Below are positions 8,741 through 18,230 of a DNA stretch of 64,000 nt, one piece after another. The DNA lies in assembly GCF_002358085.1 (NCBI RefSeq), contig NZ_NTJD01000005.1, positions 1 through 64,000 of the forward strand, in the 5' to 3' direction. This stretch comes from Pseudothioclava arenosa (GTDB lineage: Bacteria; Pseudomonadota; Alphaproteobacteria; Rhodobacterales; Rhodobacteraceae). Position numbers and translations under genes: made by a program. The notes under the pieces are model-generated. The model worked only from the letters and a program-made list of their open reading frames with translations, was not told where the DNA came from and did no database searches. Position 1 is the first letter of the stretch; every line of letters begins with the position of its first letter.

Positions 8741-10318
8741 ATGAACGTCTGGATCGTGCTCCTCATCGCCGTCCTTGCCCTGATGCTTCTGGCGTCGGGG
8801 GGCGTGGTGCTGTGGGCGCGGCTGCGTCACCCCTTGCCCAAGGGGCCCTTCGCGCAGTCGGGCACCCTGCCGCCCCGCCCCGAGCTGGCCGCCCGCTTCG
8901 CCCCGGACCTTGACGATCACCCGGGCGAGAACGCGCTGAACCTTCTGGAAGACCCGGCACTCTCGCTGGCCGCGCGGCTTGAGTTGATCGAGGCCGCGCA
9001 AGACGGGATTGACCTGCAATATTACGACTGGATGCAGGACACCGCCGGCGCCCTGATGCTTTCGGCGCTGCGCCGGGCGGGGGCGCGCGGCGTGCGCATC
9101 CGGCTCTTGCTCGATGACAACAGCACCGCCGGGCGCGACCACCTGCTGGCGGCACTGCGGGCGATTCCGGGGCTGGAACTGCGCCTGTTCAACCCGTTTC
9201 CTCTGCGTCGTCTTCGGTTCCTGGCCTATCTGGCCGATTTCACCCGTCTCAATCGCCGGATGCATAACAAGGCGATGATCGTCGACGGCGCGATCGCGAT
9301 TCTCGGCGGGCGCAACGTGGGCGACGACTATTTCAACACGCTCGGGCCGCGCGGGCTTTACATGGATCTCGACTTCGCCATCGCCGGGCCCCTGCTGGAG
9401 GATCTGGCGCGCGTTTTCGACAGCTACTGGAACGCGCCGCTCTCGGTCCCCGCCGAGGCCATTCTGCCCCCCGGCACACCTTGGGAGCTGGAGGCCGCGC
9501 TGGCCCATGAGGCCACGCTGCTATCGCACCCAGAGGCCGTCAATTACGGCAAGACGCTGGCCGAGCTCCACCGCGAGGGGCACCTGCTCGGCCCCGGTGC
9601 GACACCCCGGCAATTCGCCCCGGTCGAGCTGGTCTATGACCCGCCGGAGAAGCCGATCCAGACCCGCCTGCGCCGCAAGGAGATGCTCTGGACCCGGATG
9701 CGCCGCGCACTGGGGCAACCAACATCGGAACTGCTGATCCTCAGCCCCTATTTCGTGCCGATGCGCTCGGGCGTGCGACTTCTGGCCCGGATCGCGAAGG
9801 CGGGGGTAAAGCTCCGCATCTTGACCAATTCCTTTGCCGCGACCGATGTCGCGCTGGTGCATTCGGGTTATGCGCATCGGCGGCGCGCGCTCTTGCGCAA
9901 CGGGGCCGAGCTTTACGAATTCGCGCCCGACGCGGTGCCGACACTCGATGTCTCGGCGCTGCTGAAAAGCCGGCTGCACGGGACCGCGCCATTCTCGCGG
10001 AACAAGCTCCATGCCAAGGTCTTCATCGTTGACCGCGACCGGCTGTTTCTGGGCTCGTTCAACTTCGACCCGCGCTCGATCCGGTTAAACACCGAGCTGG
10101 GCGTGATCGTGCGCTCGCCCGTGATTGCCGGGATGATCGCGGAGCGGCTCGACGCGCTGATCCCCGAACGGTGCTGGCACGTGACGCTGTCGCGCACGCA
10201 ACGGCTGAGTTGGGAACGTCCGGGAGAAGCGCCCCGCCATGCCGAACCGGGCGCCACATGGCCCGCGCGGATCGCGCTTGGCATCGCGCGGCGCCTGCCG
10301 ATCGAGTGGATGCTTTAG
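8741..10318 (+). CDS. Phospholipase D-family protein, cardiolipin synthase (ClsC-like)
   Basis: The protein has 525 residues with one N-terminal membrane anchor (about 4-26) and two HKD motifs: RRMHNKAMIVDGAIAILGG (about 173-190) and KLHAKVFIVDRDRLFLGS (about 422-439). The paired HKD halves form one PLD active site. The architecture and the extra segment between the halves resemble ClsC/YmdC, which makes cardiolipin from phosphatidylglycerol and phosphatidylethanolamine. A general phosphodiesterase cannot be excluded. Its TAG stop interleaves with the convergent rnr stop in a four-base overlap with no room for a terminator. Confidence 0.85.
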   Translation: MNVWIVLLIAVLALMLLASGGVVLWARLRHPLPKGPFAQSGTLPPRPELAARFAPDLDDHPGENALNLLEDPALSLAARLELIEAAQDGIDLQYYDWMQDTAGALMLSALRRAGARGVRIRLLLDDNSTAGRDHLLAALRAIPGLELRLFNPFPLRRLRFLAYLADFTRLNRRMHNKAMIVDGAIAILGGRNVGDDYFNTLGPRGLYMDLDFAIAGPLLEDLARVFDSYWNAPLSVPAEAILPPGTPWELEAALAHEATLLSHPEAVNYGKTLAELHREGHLLGPGATPRQFAPVELVYDPPEKPIQTRLRRKEMLWTRMRRALGQPTSELLILSPYFVPMRSGVRLLARIAKAGVKLRILTNSFAATDVALVHSGYAHRRRALLRNGAELYEFAPDAVPTLDVSALLKSRLHGTAPFSRNKLHAKVFIVDRDRLFLGSFNFDPRSIRLNTELGVIVRSPVIAGMIAERLDALIPERCWHVTLSRTQRLSWERPGEAPRHAEPGATWPARIALGIARRLPIEWML

Positions 10319-12591
10319 GGCTTGCGCGTGCGCTTGGTCTTGCGCGCGACTGCCCGAGCCTTGGCCTTCGCCGCACCCATCTTGCGCGGCATCCGCTGCC
10401 CGGGCTTGCGGCGCCCCTTCGAGGGGCGCGAGGGCATCGGGCTGCCCTCAAGCTCCAGCAGTTCCAGCATCAGCCCGCCGGTCAACGGCACCGCCTCAGC
10501 CAGACGCACCAGAACCCGCTGCCCGATGGTGATCCGCAGGCCGGTATCGGCGCCGATCAGCTCCTGCGCCTCCTTGTCGAAATGGAAGAACTCGCGCCCG
10601 ATCTCGCGGATCGGGATCAGCCCGTCGGCGCCGGTTTCATCGAGCTTCACGAAGGCCCCGAATTTCTGCACGCCGCTGATCCGGCCCGCAAACTCCGCAC
10701 CGACCCGCTCGCTCAGATAGGCGGCAAGATAACGGTCGGTCGTGTCGCGCTCGGCCACCATCGAGCGGCGTTCGGTCTCCGAGATATGCTGCGCGGTTTC
10801 GTCCAGAATTTCAATGTCCTGCGGGCTCAGGCCGTCCTTACCCCAGCCATGCCCGAGGATCAGCGCGCGATGCACGATCAGGTCGGAATAGCGCCGGATC
10901 GGCGAGGTGAAATGCGCGTAGGAGCGCAGCGCCAGCCCGAAATGCCCAAGGTTCTGCGGCGCGTAATAGGCCTGCGTCATCGAGCGCAGCGTCGAGATGT
11001 TCAGGAGCTCGTCGAACTCGCTGCCCTCGGCCTGTGCGAGCAGGTTGTTCAGGTGCTGCGTCTTCAGGACCTGCCCCTTGGCCAGCGTGAAGCCCGACGC
11101 CTGCGCCACCTCGCGCAGCGCCTCGATCTTTTCGACGCTCGGCTCTTCGTGAACGCGATACAGCAGAGGCCGGCGCAGGCGTTCGAGCTCTTCGGCCGCG
11201 GCCACATTGGCCAGCACCATGAACTCTTCGATCAGCTTATGCGCGTCGAGCCGCTCCTTGAATTTGACCGAGGCGACCTTGCCCTCGTCGTCGATCACGA
11301 TCTGCCGTTCGGGCAGGTCAAGCTCCAGCGGCTGACGGCGCGCGCGCGCGCGTTTCAGCGCCTCGTAGCACGCGAAGATCGGGCCGATCACCTCGTCCAG
11401 AAGCGGCTCGGTCTTGGCATCGGGGGCGCCATCGCGCGCCGCCTGCACCTGCCCATATTCGAGCGAGGCGACCGAGTTGATGATGCCGCGGGTAAACCGA
11501 TGCGAGACCTTGTTGCCGAAGGAATCCACCTTCATCCGCACCGCCAGCACCGCGCGCGGCACATGTTCGTGCAGGCTGCACAGGTCGCCCGAGAGCCGGT
11601 CGGGCAGCATCGGCACGACACGGTCGGGGAAATAGGTCGAGTTGCCGCGATTGCGCGCTTCGCGATCCAGCGCCGAGCCGGGCGTGACGTAATGCGCAAC
11701 ATCCGCGATCGCCACCCAGAGCAGGAACCCGCCCTCGTTCTTCGGATCGTCATCGGGGATGACAAGGCAGGCGTCGTCGCGGTCGCGCGCGTCCGCCGGG
11801 TCGATGGTGACGAAGGGCAGGCCGGTCAGGTCTTCGCGCCCCTCGAAACTGGCGGGTTTTGCGGCATCGGCCTCGGCGATCACCGCATCGGGAAAATCGT
11901 CGGGGATGCCGTGCTGATGGATCGCGATCAGCGAGACCGCACGCGGTGCGCTCGGGTCGCCGAGGCGCTCGATCACGCGGGCGCGCGGCAGGCCCATGCG
12001 GCCCTTGGGGCCGGATTGCTCGGCCTCGACCAGCTCGCCGTCCTTCGCCTCCAGCGTGTCGCCCGCCGGGATCGTCCATTCCTTGTCGGCGCCCTTGTCG
12101 ATCGGCACGATCCGCCCGCCCTCGGCCGCCTTGCGGAAGATGCCGACGATGCGGTGGCTGGCCTGCCCGATCTTGCGGATGAGCCGGCCTTCGTAATCGT
12201 AGCCCTGCCCTTCGACCGCGCTGAGCCGCGCGAGAATGCGCTCGCCCGGCGCCAGCGCCGGATCGGTTTTCTTGAGCACGAGGAGGATCACCGGCTCGGG
12301 CCCCTCGCCCTCGAACTCGGCCGCCCGCGCCCAGAGATCGCCCGAGCTATCCACGCGCAGCACCTGCAGCACCGCGACCGGCGGCAGCCCGGCCGCATCG
12401 TGATAACCGCGCCGACGCTTGGCCAGAAGCCCCTCGGCCTCCATCTCTTTCAAGAGACGTTTCAGCTCGATCTTGGCGGGGCCCTTGAGGCCGAAAGCCT
12501 TGGAGAGGTCGCGCTTGGAACTGGCGCCCGGATGGTCCGCGAGCCAGTCGAGAATGTCCTGCCGGGACGGGATCTGGGGCATGGTGCTCAT
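10315..12591 (-). CDS. rnr: Ribonuclease R
   Basis: The predicted protein of 758 residues is a 3'-5' exoribonuclease of the RNB family. An N-terminal winged-helix segment (SRQDILDWLADHPG) and OB-like cold-shock regions come first. The RNB active-site motif TIDPADARDRDDA follows near residues 263-275, then a C-terminal S1 domain (FAGRISGVQKFGAFVKLDE) and a Lys/Arg-rich tail typical of RNase R. I chose the ATG at 12591 because AGGA lies six bases before it; a GTG at 12606 is in frame but has no such site. It degrades structured RNA in the cytoplasm. Its stop interleaves with that of the convergent PLD gene. Confidence 0.94.
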   Translation of the reverse strand: MSTMPQIPSRQDILDWLADHPGASSKRDLSKAFGLKGPAKIELKRLLKEMEAEGLLAKRRRGYHDAAGLPPVAVLQVLRVDSSGDLWARAAEFEGEGPEPVILLVLKKTDPALAPGERILARLSAVEGQGYDYEGRLIRKIGQASHRIVGIFRKAAEGGRIVPIDKGADKEWTIPAGDTLEAKDGELVEAEQSGPKGRMGLPRARVIERLGDPSAPRAVSLIAIHQHGIPDDFPDAVIAEADAAKPASFEGREDLTGLPFVTIDPADARDRDDACLVIPDDDPKNEGGFLLWVAIADVAHYVTPGSALDREARNRGNSTYFPDRVVPMLPDRLSGDLCSLHEHVPRAVLAVRMKVDSFGNKVSHRFTRGIINSVASLEYGQVQAARDGAPDAKTEPLLDEVIGPIFACYEALKRARARRQPLELDLPERQIVIDDEGKVASVKFKERLDAHKLIEEFMVLANVAAAEELERLRRPLLYRVHEEPSVEKIEALREVAQASGFTLAKGQVLKTQHLNNLLAQAEGSEFDELLNISTLRSMTQAYYAPQNLGHFGLALRSYAHFTSPIRRYSDLIVHRALILGHGWGKDGLSPQDIEILDETAQHISETERRSMVAERDTTDRYLAAYLSERVGAEFAGRISGVQKFGAFVKLDETGADGLIPIREIGREFFHFDKEAQELIGADTGLRITIGQRVLVRLAEAVPLTGGLMLELLELEGSPMPSRPSKGRRKPGQRMPRKMGAAKAKARAVARKTKRTRKP

Positions 12592-12633
12592 GGGGTTTCC
12601 TAACACGGGCGGAGGGGCGTCGTCACCGACGGA

Positions 12634-12678
12634 CCGGGGCGCCGCCCCGGACCCCGGGATATTTTCAGCAAAGCGAAG
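12634..12678 (-). repeat. 3'-end repeat element copy 2
   Basis: Hairpin CCGGGGC/GCCCCGG (loop gcc, 12634-12650) plus the conserved box ATATTTTCAGCAAAGCGAAG, which touches the stop codon of the minus-strand acetyltransferase gene at 12679. It follows the family rule that the box comes first after the gene and the hairpin second. Confidence 0.7.
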
Positions 12679-13095
12679 TCACAGCGGCTTTTCCATATCC
12701 CGATGCGGGATGCCGGCATCATCATAGATGGGGCCGTAGGCGGTAAACCCAAGCTTTTCGTAGAAGGGAATGGCATGGCATTGCGCGCCGAGCATCGCAC
12801 GGGTGCAGCCTTGTTCGGCCAGCAGCGCCTCGCCCGCGCGGATCAGGGCGGCGCCAATGCCGCGGCCGCGCGCGGCGGGCAGGACACAGACACGGCCGAT
12901 CTTGCCGGTTTCACCCTTGAGCAGGAGCCGCGCGGTGCCGATCGGGGTTTCGCCGTCGCGCGCAAGCAGATGCAGCGCACCGCCGTCGCGCCCATCCCAT
13001 TCCTCGGCCTCGGGAACGTTCTGTTCCTCGATGAACACCACGCGGCGCAGCGCACGACAGGTGTCGAGATCATGGGTCTGTTCGACGCGGATCAT
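12679..13095 (-). CDS. GNAT-family N-acetyltransferase (ElaA-like)
   Basis: The protein has 138 residues and opens [17 protein letters not shown], with [15 protein letters not shown] near residue 21. The acetyl-CoA binding motif A is [18 protein letters not shown]. The C-terminal FYEKLGF segment is standard for GNAT. The [10 protein letters not shown] region is typical of the ElaA/YjcF-type group. Its substrate is unknown. The ATG overlaps the upstream dapE stop as ATGA, so the two are co-translated, but that does not show a shared pathway. A repeat element follows directly after the stop. Confidence 0.88.
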   Translation of the reverse strand: MIRVEQTHDLDTCRALRRVVFIEEQNVPEAEEWDGRDGGALHLLARDGETPIGTARLLLKGETGKIGRVCVLPAARGRGIGAALIRAGEALLAEQGCTRAMLGAQCHAIPFYEKLGFTAYGPIYDDAGIPHRDMEKPL

Positions 13096-14234
13096 GCGAA
13101 ATAGGCCTGCAGCACGCGGGTATAGATGGCTTTGAGCGGGCCGATCTGATCGACGGCGACGCGTTCATCGACCGAATGCATGGTCTGGCCGACGAGGCCG
13201 AACTCGACCACCGGGCAGTGGTTTTTCACGAAGCGCGCGTCCGAAGTGCCGCCCGAGGTGGACAGTTCGGGGCGCAACCCGGTTTCCGCCTCGACAGCGT
13301 CGGCCACCAGATCCACCAGCATCCCCGGCGGCGTCAGGAAGCTTTCGCCCGAGATGTCAGCGCGCAGCGTGAAGGTCACGCCGGTCTCGGTCTCGACCCC
13401 GGCGATGAGCCCCTTGGCCCAATCGCTCAGCGAGGCGCCGGAATGCAGGTCGTTGAAGCGAATGTTGACCGTGGCGCGCGCCTTGGCCGGGATCACGTTG
13501 GTCGCCGGGTTGCCGCAGTCGATGGTGACGATCTGCAGCGTCGAGGCGTCGAAATGCGCGGTGCCCGCGTCCAGCGGCTGCGCGGTCATCTGCCCGAGCA
13601 GAGAGACCAGCGCGTGCAGCGGGTTCTTGGCCCGATGCGGATAGGCGGCATGGCCCTGCACGCCCTGCGCCTCAAGGTAAAGCGTGATCGAGCCGCGCCG
13701 GCCGATCTTCATCATCTCGCCCATGCGCTCGGGGCAGGTGGGCTCACCAACGAGGCAATGGCTCATCGCCTCGCCATTGGCCTCCATCCAGTCGAGCAAC
13801 GCCAGCGTGCCATCGCGCCCGGCCCCCTCTTCATCGCCGGTGATCGTCAGGATCACGGCGCCATCCGGCGGGGTTTCGGTGACGAAGTCGATGGCGGCGG
13901 CCGTGAAGGCGGCGACGCCCGATTTCATGTCGGTGGCGCCGCGCCCCCACAGGAAGCCATCCGAAATCTCGGCGCCGAAGGGCGGATGCGTCCAGGCCGC
14001 TTCGTCGCCCACCGGCACGACATCGGTGTGACCGTTGAAGCCAAAAGTTTTCGCCGCGCCCCTCGCTCCCCAGCGCGCGAAAAGGTTCGGCACGCCGTTC
14101 CGGTCGATGCGGTGGCATTCGAACCCCGCGCCGCGCAGCAGCCCTTCGAGGAGCACCAGCGCGCCGCCCTCTTCGGGGGTCACCGAGGGACAACGGACGA
14201 GATCGGCGGTGAGTTGGACGGGGTCGATCGGCAT
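13092..14234 (-). CDS. dapE: Succinyl-diaminopimelate desuccinylase
   Basis: The predicted 380-residue zinc metallopeptidase of the M20 family has ligand and catalytic motifs GHTDVVPVG (His69), [11 protein letters not shown] (Asp102) and [12 protein letters not shown] (Glu135/136). A dimerisation lid lies in the middle, and HSVDERV is near the C-terminus. It releases succinate from N-succinyl-LL-2,6-diaminopimelate in lysine and peptidoglycan precursor synthesis. The ATG at 14234 has GAGGA five bases upstream and is preferred over an in-frame start at 14252. A 310-bp gap separates it from the divergent Hint gene. Confidence 0.95.
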   Translation of the reverse strand: MPIDPVQLTADLVRCPSVTPEEGGALVLLEGLLRGAGFECHRIDRNGVPNLFARWGARGAAKTFGFNGHTDVVPVGDEAAWTHPPFGAEISDGFLWGRGATDMKSGVAAFTAAAIDFVTETPPDGAVILTITGDEEGAGRDGTLALLDWMEANGEAMSHCLVGEPTCPERMGEMMKIGRRGSITLYLEAQGVQGHAAYPHRAKNPLHALVSLLGQMTAQPLDAGTAHFDASTLQIVTIDCGNPATNVIPAKARATVNIRFNDLHSGASLSDWAKGLIAGVETETGVTFTLRADISGESFLTPPGMLVDLVADAVEAETGLRPELSTSGGTSDARFVKNHCPVVEFGLVGQTMHSVDERVAVDQIGPLKAIYTRVLQAYFA

Positions 14235-14480
14235 GGGATCCTCGTGCAGCAATTGGCCTAGGCTTAGTCCTCTCGGGGGGCAAACTCAATGGCGGCCCGC
14301 TGGGGTTGAGTGTGCTCTGGAGGATTCACTCATCCCGGCGCGCAATGCCGACTGCGAAAAACCTTTATTTTTGGCCCGGATCGCGGCAAAGTTAACGGAA
14401 AATAAAGACCCGAGGCAGGGCAACAACGAGCAGGGCACAAGCCCACAACAAGCAGAGGCCGAAATCGGCCCGATCAGGAA

Positions 14481-14502
14481 AAGGACGGACGGGCCCGTCC
14501 TT
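14481..14502 (+). promoter_or_regulatory. Palindrome/hairpin upstream of the first Hint gene
   Basis: In the 310-bp gap 14235-14544, GGACGGGCCCGTCC (14487-14500) is a perfect 14-bp palindrome. The same bases can also fold as AAGGACGG/CCGTCCTT (14481-14488 with 14495-14502, loop ACGGGC), followed by TT. It sits 42 bases before the start codon. It may be a protein-binding site or an attenuator-like hairpin. The rest of the gap is AT-richer promoter-like DNA without a recognisable gene. Confidence 0.4.
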
Positions 14503-14544
14503 GCGCGCTGTTGCGCTGCCTTCGAAGGGATTTCGGAGGCGCGG

Positions 14545-16104
14545 ATGCCATCGACGAGCATGCATTACGATACGAACGCCTCGGCCGTTGAAATGGCCGA
14601 GACGATTTTCGGTGATGGCGTGACCGTTGTCGGCGCGACCTATACCGGCGATGACCGCTCCTCGGCGATCTATGATGGCGGATCGAGCCTCGGCCTCGAT
14701 ATCCTCGACACGGGCGTGATCCTGTCGACCGGGCTTGTCACCAACTTCACCAACTCGGGCGGCGGCGGCACCAACCAGTATTTCAGCACCTCATCCAATA
14801 CCAAGGGCATCGACAACAACCCGCTGTTCGATGCGCTGGCCGGCACCGATACCTATGACGCGTCCTGGCTCGATGTCGATTTCATCCCCGAGACCGAGAT
14901 GATGACGATGAGCTTTGTCTTCACCTCGGAGGATTACATCAACCTGACCACCTCGGATTACCTCGACATGATCGGGATCTGGGTGAATGGCGAGTTGATC
15001 GAGACCACGATCGGCGACATCTCGGTGACCGGCGTCAACGGCACCACCAACGAGAACCTGTTCATCGAAAACAGCGGCACAGTCTACCCGACCGAGATGG
15101 ACGGGCTCACCGTCACCCTCTCGGTCAGCTTCGTGGTCAACCCGAACGAGGTGAACTCGATCCGCATCGGGATCGCGGATGTCGGCAACTCCAGCAACGA
15201 CTCGACGATCCTGATCATGGCGGATTCGGTGCAGGGCACGCTGATCGCGATGGACGATACCATCGCCATCCCCGCCGGAGACAGCGCGACGCTCGACGTT
15301 CTGGGAAACGAGATCAACCTTACCGGCGGCACGCTCTCGGTCACGCATATCAATGGCGTTCCGGTCAGTCCGGGCGATTCCGTCACCCTGCCGTCTGGCG
15401 AGGTGGTCACGCTCAATCCCGACTGGACCTTTTCCATCACCACCGATGGGGTCGTCGAGACCGACAGCTTCACCTACACGGTCGCCAGTTCGACCGGCGA
15501 TACCGATGTCGGCTTTGTCACCGTCAGCACCGTGCCCTGTTTCGTCGCCGGCACCTTGATCGACACGCCGCAGGGCCCCCGTTTGATCGAGAGCCTGCGC
15601 GTCGGCGATCTGGTCACGACGCTCGATAACGGGGCGCAACCGATCCGCTGGATCGGCACCCGCCATGTCGCCGCCGAGGGCCGCTTTGCCCCGATCCGCA
15701 TCCGCAAGGGTCGCTTTGGCGCGACGCGCGACCTGCTGGTCTCGCCGCAGCACCGCGTTCTGGTGCGCGACCCGCTGGCGGCGCTGTTCTTCGGCGAGGC
15801 CGAGGTGTTGGTCGCCGCCAAGGATCTGGTCGATGGACACCAGATCACGATCGAGGAAGGCGGGCAGGTCACCTATCTGCACATCCTCTTCGACAGCCAT
15901 CAGGTGATCTATTCCGAAGGCCTCGCGACCGAAAGCTTCCTGCCCGGGCCGCAGGTTCTGAGCGGAATGGAGGCCGAGGTACAGGCCGAGATCTGCGCGC
16001 TTTTTCCCGAACTCGATCCGCAGACCGGCGCGGGCTACGGCCCGGCGGCGCGACACATGCTGCGCTCCTACGAAGCGCGGCTTTTGGTCACCGAAGCAGC
16101 CTAG
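14545..16104 (+). CDS. Choice-of-anchor L and Hint domain protein
   Basis: The protein has 519 residues. The ATG at 14545 has a perfect GGAGG five bases before it; the open frame upstream is not coding. Residues about 20-228 match the choice-of-anchor L domain (GVILSTGLVTNF, SFVFTSEDY, IRIGIADVGNSSNDST). Residues about 234-330 look like a cadherin-like tail domain. From Cys332 there is a hedgehog/intein (Hint_2) domain: PCFVAGTLIDTPQGP, RVGDLVTTLDNG, QPIRWIG, and the block SPQHRV with His403. Such proteins are frequent in Rhodobacterales and probably secreted without a classical signal peptide. The function is unknown, and self-splicing cannot be assumed. Confidence 0.88.
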   Translation: MPSTSMHYDTNASAVEMAETIFGDGVTVVGATYTGDDRSSAIYDGGSSLGLDILDTGVILSTGLVTNFTNSGGGGTNQYFSTSSNTKGIDNNPLFDALAGTDTYDASWLDVDFIPETEMMTMSFVFTSEDYINLTTSDYLDMIGIWVNGELIETTIGDISVTGVNGTTNENLFIENSGTVYPTEMDGLTVTLSVSFVVNPNEVNSIRIGIADVGNSSNDSTILIMADSVQGTLIAMDDTIAIPAGDSATLDVLGNEINLTGGTLSVTHINGVPVSPGDSVTLPSGEVVTLNPDWTFSITTDGVVETDSFTYTVASSTGDTDVGFVTVSTVPCFVAGTLIDTPQGPRLIESLRVGDLVTTLDNGAQPIRWIGTRHVAAEGRFAPIRIRKGRFGATRDLLVSPQHRVLVRDPLAALFFGEAEVLVAAKDLVDGHQITIEEGGQVTYLHILFDSHQVIYSEGLATESFLPGPQVLSGMEAEVQAEICALFPELDPQTGAGYGPAARHMLRSYEARLLVTEAA

Positions 16105-16113
16105 GAGGACAGA

Positions 16114-17226
16114 ATGAACAGCAACCCCACCTCCGATCCGGGCTGGTTCGCGGCCCACATCCCCGGCCGCACGCCGCTGGCGCTGCGCGACCACGCCCTG
16201 CCGGCGACGCTGACGCGCGGCACGTTGATGCTGGAATTCACCTTGCTGCGCGGCGAGACCGAGATCCTGCCGCTCCTGCATCTGGCGCGGCGCAGTACGG
16301 CGGCGCAGTTCTTCTCGCTCGGCTTTACCAAGGACGGCCATCTTTGCCTCTCGCAGCGCGAAGATGCGGAGTTCCACGCCGTCTCCATCGACGCCAGCGC
16401 CGAGATCGCCGAGGGCGGCCGGATGCGCCTGACCTGGCACTGGGACACGAAGGCCTGTGAAAGCCTGCTGACGCTTGAGGCGCTCGATCAGGGCACATTG
16501 CGCCAGCGCCACGGCCACGCGCCCCTGCCGATGCGCCGCGAGGACCTCGACGCGCTTGCCCTTGGCGCCGAGCCCGCGCGGATCGGCCCGCGCGTCGACT
16601 GGCTGGCCTTGGGCGATCACCGCCATCCGGTCGGGCCGGGCGCCTGTTTCGCCCCCTCGACCCCGATCGAGACCCCGCAGGGCCCGCGCCCCGCCGCCAA
16701 CCTGCGCGCGGGCGATCTGGTGGAAACCGTCGATGCCGGGCCGCAACCCGTTCTGTGGTCGGGGCGGATCGCCCTGCCCGCGCTCGGCAGCCTGCGCCCG
16801 CTGCGGCTTTGTGCGCCAAGCTTTGGCGCCACGCGCGACCTCTGGCTGATGCCGAGCCACCGCATCCTTGTCGGCGGCCCGATGATCGACGACCTCTTTG
16901 GCACGCCCGAGGCGCTGGTCGAGGCGCGCTACCTGATCGACGGCTGCACGGTGCTGCAACCCGACCGGCCGAGCGTGCTGAACTGGCACGGGATCTTGCT
17001 GGAGCGTCACCACCTGCTGATCGCGGATGGCTGCCAGATCGAGAGCCTCTCGATCGGATGCCTCGCGCGGCAAACGGGGCTGGTCGCCTCGACCGCGCTG
17101 GCGGGGCTTGCGCGCCAAGGCGACTTGCCGCTGCACTACCGCAAGGCGCGCCACGTGCTGCGGCCCTACGAGGCGCTCTCGCTCAGCGCGCTCTTGCAGC
17201 AGCGCCGCGCGCCGCTCTCGGCCTAG
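16114..17226 (+). CDS. Hint domain protein, tandem paralogue
   Basis: The protein has 370 residues. The N-terminal 175 residues form an unassigned beta-rich domain (GTLMLEFTLLRGETEILP, MRLTWHWDTKACES) that may resemble a laminin G or lectin fold. From Cys178 there is a Hint_2 domain (ACFAPSTPIETPQGP, RAGDLVETVDAG, QPVLWSG, MPSHRILVGG). It starts nine bases after the first Hint gene behind AGGAGG, so the two are one operon. The upstream gene carries an adhesion-like N-terminus and this one does not. Its stop lies in a CTAG shared with the convergent permease gene. Confidence 0.85.
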   Translation: MNSNPTSDPGWFAAHIPGRTPLALRDHALPATLTRGTLMLEFTLLRGETEILPLLHLARRSTAAQFFSLGFTKDGHLCLSQREDAEFHAVSIDASAEIAEGGRMRLTWHWDTKACESLLTLEALDQGTLRQRHGHAPLPMRREDLDALALGAEPARIGPRVDWLALGDHRHPVGPGACFAPSTPIETPQGPRPAANLRAGDLVETVDAGPQPVLWSGRIALPALGSLRPLRLCAPSFGATRDLWLMPSHRILVGGPMIDDLFGTPEALVEARYLIDGCTVLQPDRPSVLNWHGILLERHHLLIADGCQIESLSIGCLARQTGLVASTALAGLARQGDLPLHYRKARHVLRPYEALSLSALLQQRRAPLSA

Positions 17227-17993
17227 AGCCCGATCCCGCGCCGCACGAGGTTCAAACCGGTCAGCAGCAACAACACCAGCGTCCAGCGCCGGAACCGCTG
17301 CGCATCGAGCCGGTCATGGGCGCGAAAGCCCAGCCACATCCCGATCGCGGCCGGAATAACCAGCACCGCCGAAGCCGGCGCCGTCTGCGCATTCAGCACA
17401 CCCGAGCCCAGATGCGACACCGTCAGGATCACCGCGCCCAGCAAAAACACCACGCCCTGCACGCGCACGGCCTCGGTCTTGGGCGCGTGGATCGAGAGCA
17501 GGTAGATCAAGAGCGGCGGCCCCCAGATCCCGGAAATCCCGCCATAACAGCCGCCGATAATGCCAAGGATCACCTCGGCGCGGCGGCGATGATGGATCGG
17601 CAGGGCAAGACTGATCCCCATCAGCTGCACGCCCGCGAAGGCGACGATCGGCAGGCCGAGCAATACGAACATCAAGGATTGCGGGATCACCCGCACGAAC
17701 CCCGCCGTGATCGGGATGAAGATCACCACCATCGCGATGAACCAGCGGTATTCGACGATCGAGCCCCAGGCCGCCGCCACGCCCTGCCGGAAGGCCTGCG
17801 CGAAATTGGTCAGGAGCGTCGGCAGGATCAATAGCGCCAGCGCCAACTCTGCGGGCAGGAACGAGCCGAAGGCCGACAGCATCAGCATCGGCATGGCAAA
17901 CCCGATCGCCCCTTTCACGAACCCCGCGAACAGGGTGACGGCAAAGGCGACAGCCATCTGAACGGGCGTGAGTGAGGCGAGAAACAGCTCCAT
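17223..17993 (-). CDS. TauE/SafE-family membrane permease
   Basis: The protein has 256 residues with about seven or eight hydrophobic helices. The family pattern is visible in the N-terminal half (FAGFVKGAIGFAMPMLMLSA, LLTNFAQAFRQG) and in its repeat (GIIGGCYGGISGIWGPPLL). TauE/SafE proteins move sulfonates, sulfite or other small anions across the inner membrane, but the substrate cannot be read here. GGGAGGACAG precedes the ATG. It stands alone on its strand and its stop overlaps the second Hint gene by four bases. Confidence 0.88.
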   Translation of the reverse strand: MELFLASLTPVQMAVAFAVTLFAGFVKGAIGFAMPMLMLSAFGSFLPAELALALLILPTLLTNFAQAFRQGVAAAWGSIVEYRWFIAMVVIFIPITAGFVRVIPQSLMFVLLGLPIVAFAGVQLMGISLALPIHHRRRAEVILGIIGGCYGGISGIWGPPLLIYLLSIHAPKTEAVRVQGVVFLLGAVILTVSHLGSGVLNAQTAPASAVLVIPAAIGMWLGFRAHDRLDAQRFRRWTLVLLLLTGLNLVRRGIGL

Positions 17994-18230
17994 CTGTCCT
18001 CCCTAGCCCGATCTTGCCGCGCCCGCATCCCCGAACTGACAAAGGCGTCGCGCGGCGCGAATTTTCGGCAGAAGCCCCGGGCACGGCCCGAGAAAACCCC
18101 GCCGGGCGCGACAGATTAAAACAACCAAAGCGCCCTGCGCGAATTTTTATTGCGCTGCATCTGCAAAATGCCTATGCACGGGGTCACTCGAACAAGAGCA
18201 ACTCCGACTCATGGCGCTGATGGGGGCGAT

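Noticed and set aside
8741-10318. Secreted phospholipase D toxin
   Set aside because: The single N-terminal anchor, the length and both HKD motifs fit a chromosomal cardiolipin synthase; no effector export signal or immunity gene is nearby.
14035-14544. N-terminal extension of the first Hint protein
   Set aside because: The extended frame crosses the dapE 5' end and intergenic DNA and has no secretion signal. The ATG at 14545 has a perfect GGAGG site.
18160-18180. TCTGCAAA motif before mcd resembling a PccR-type TTTGCAAA half-site
   Set aside because: Only one half matches; a second half-site at the required spacing is not there.
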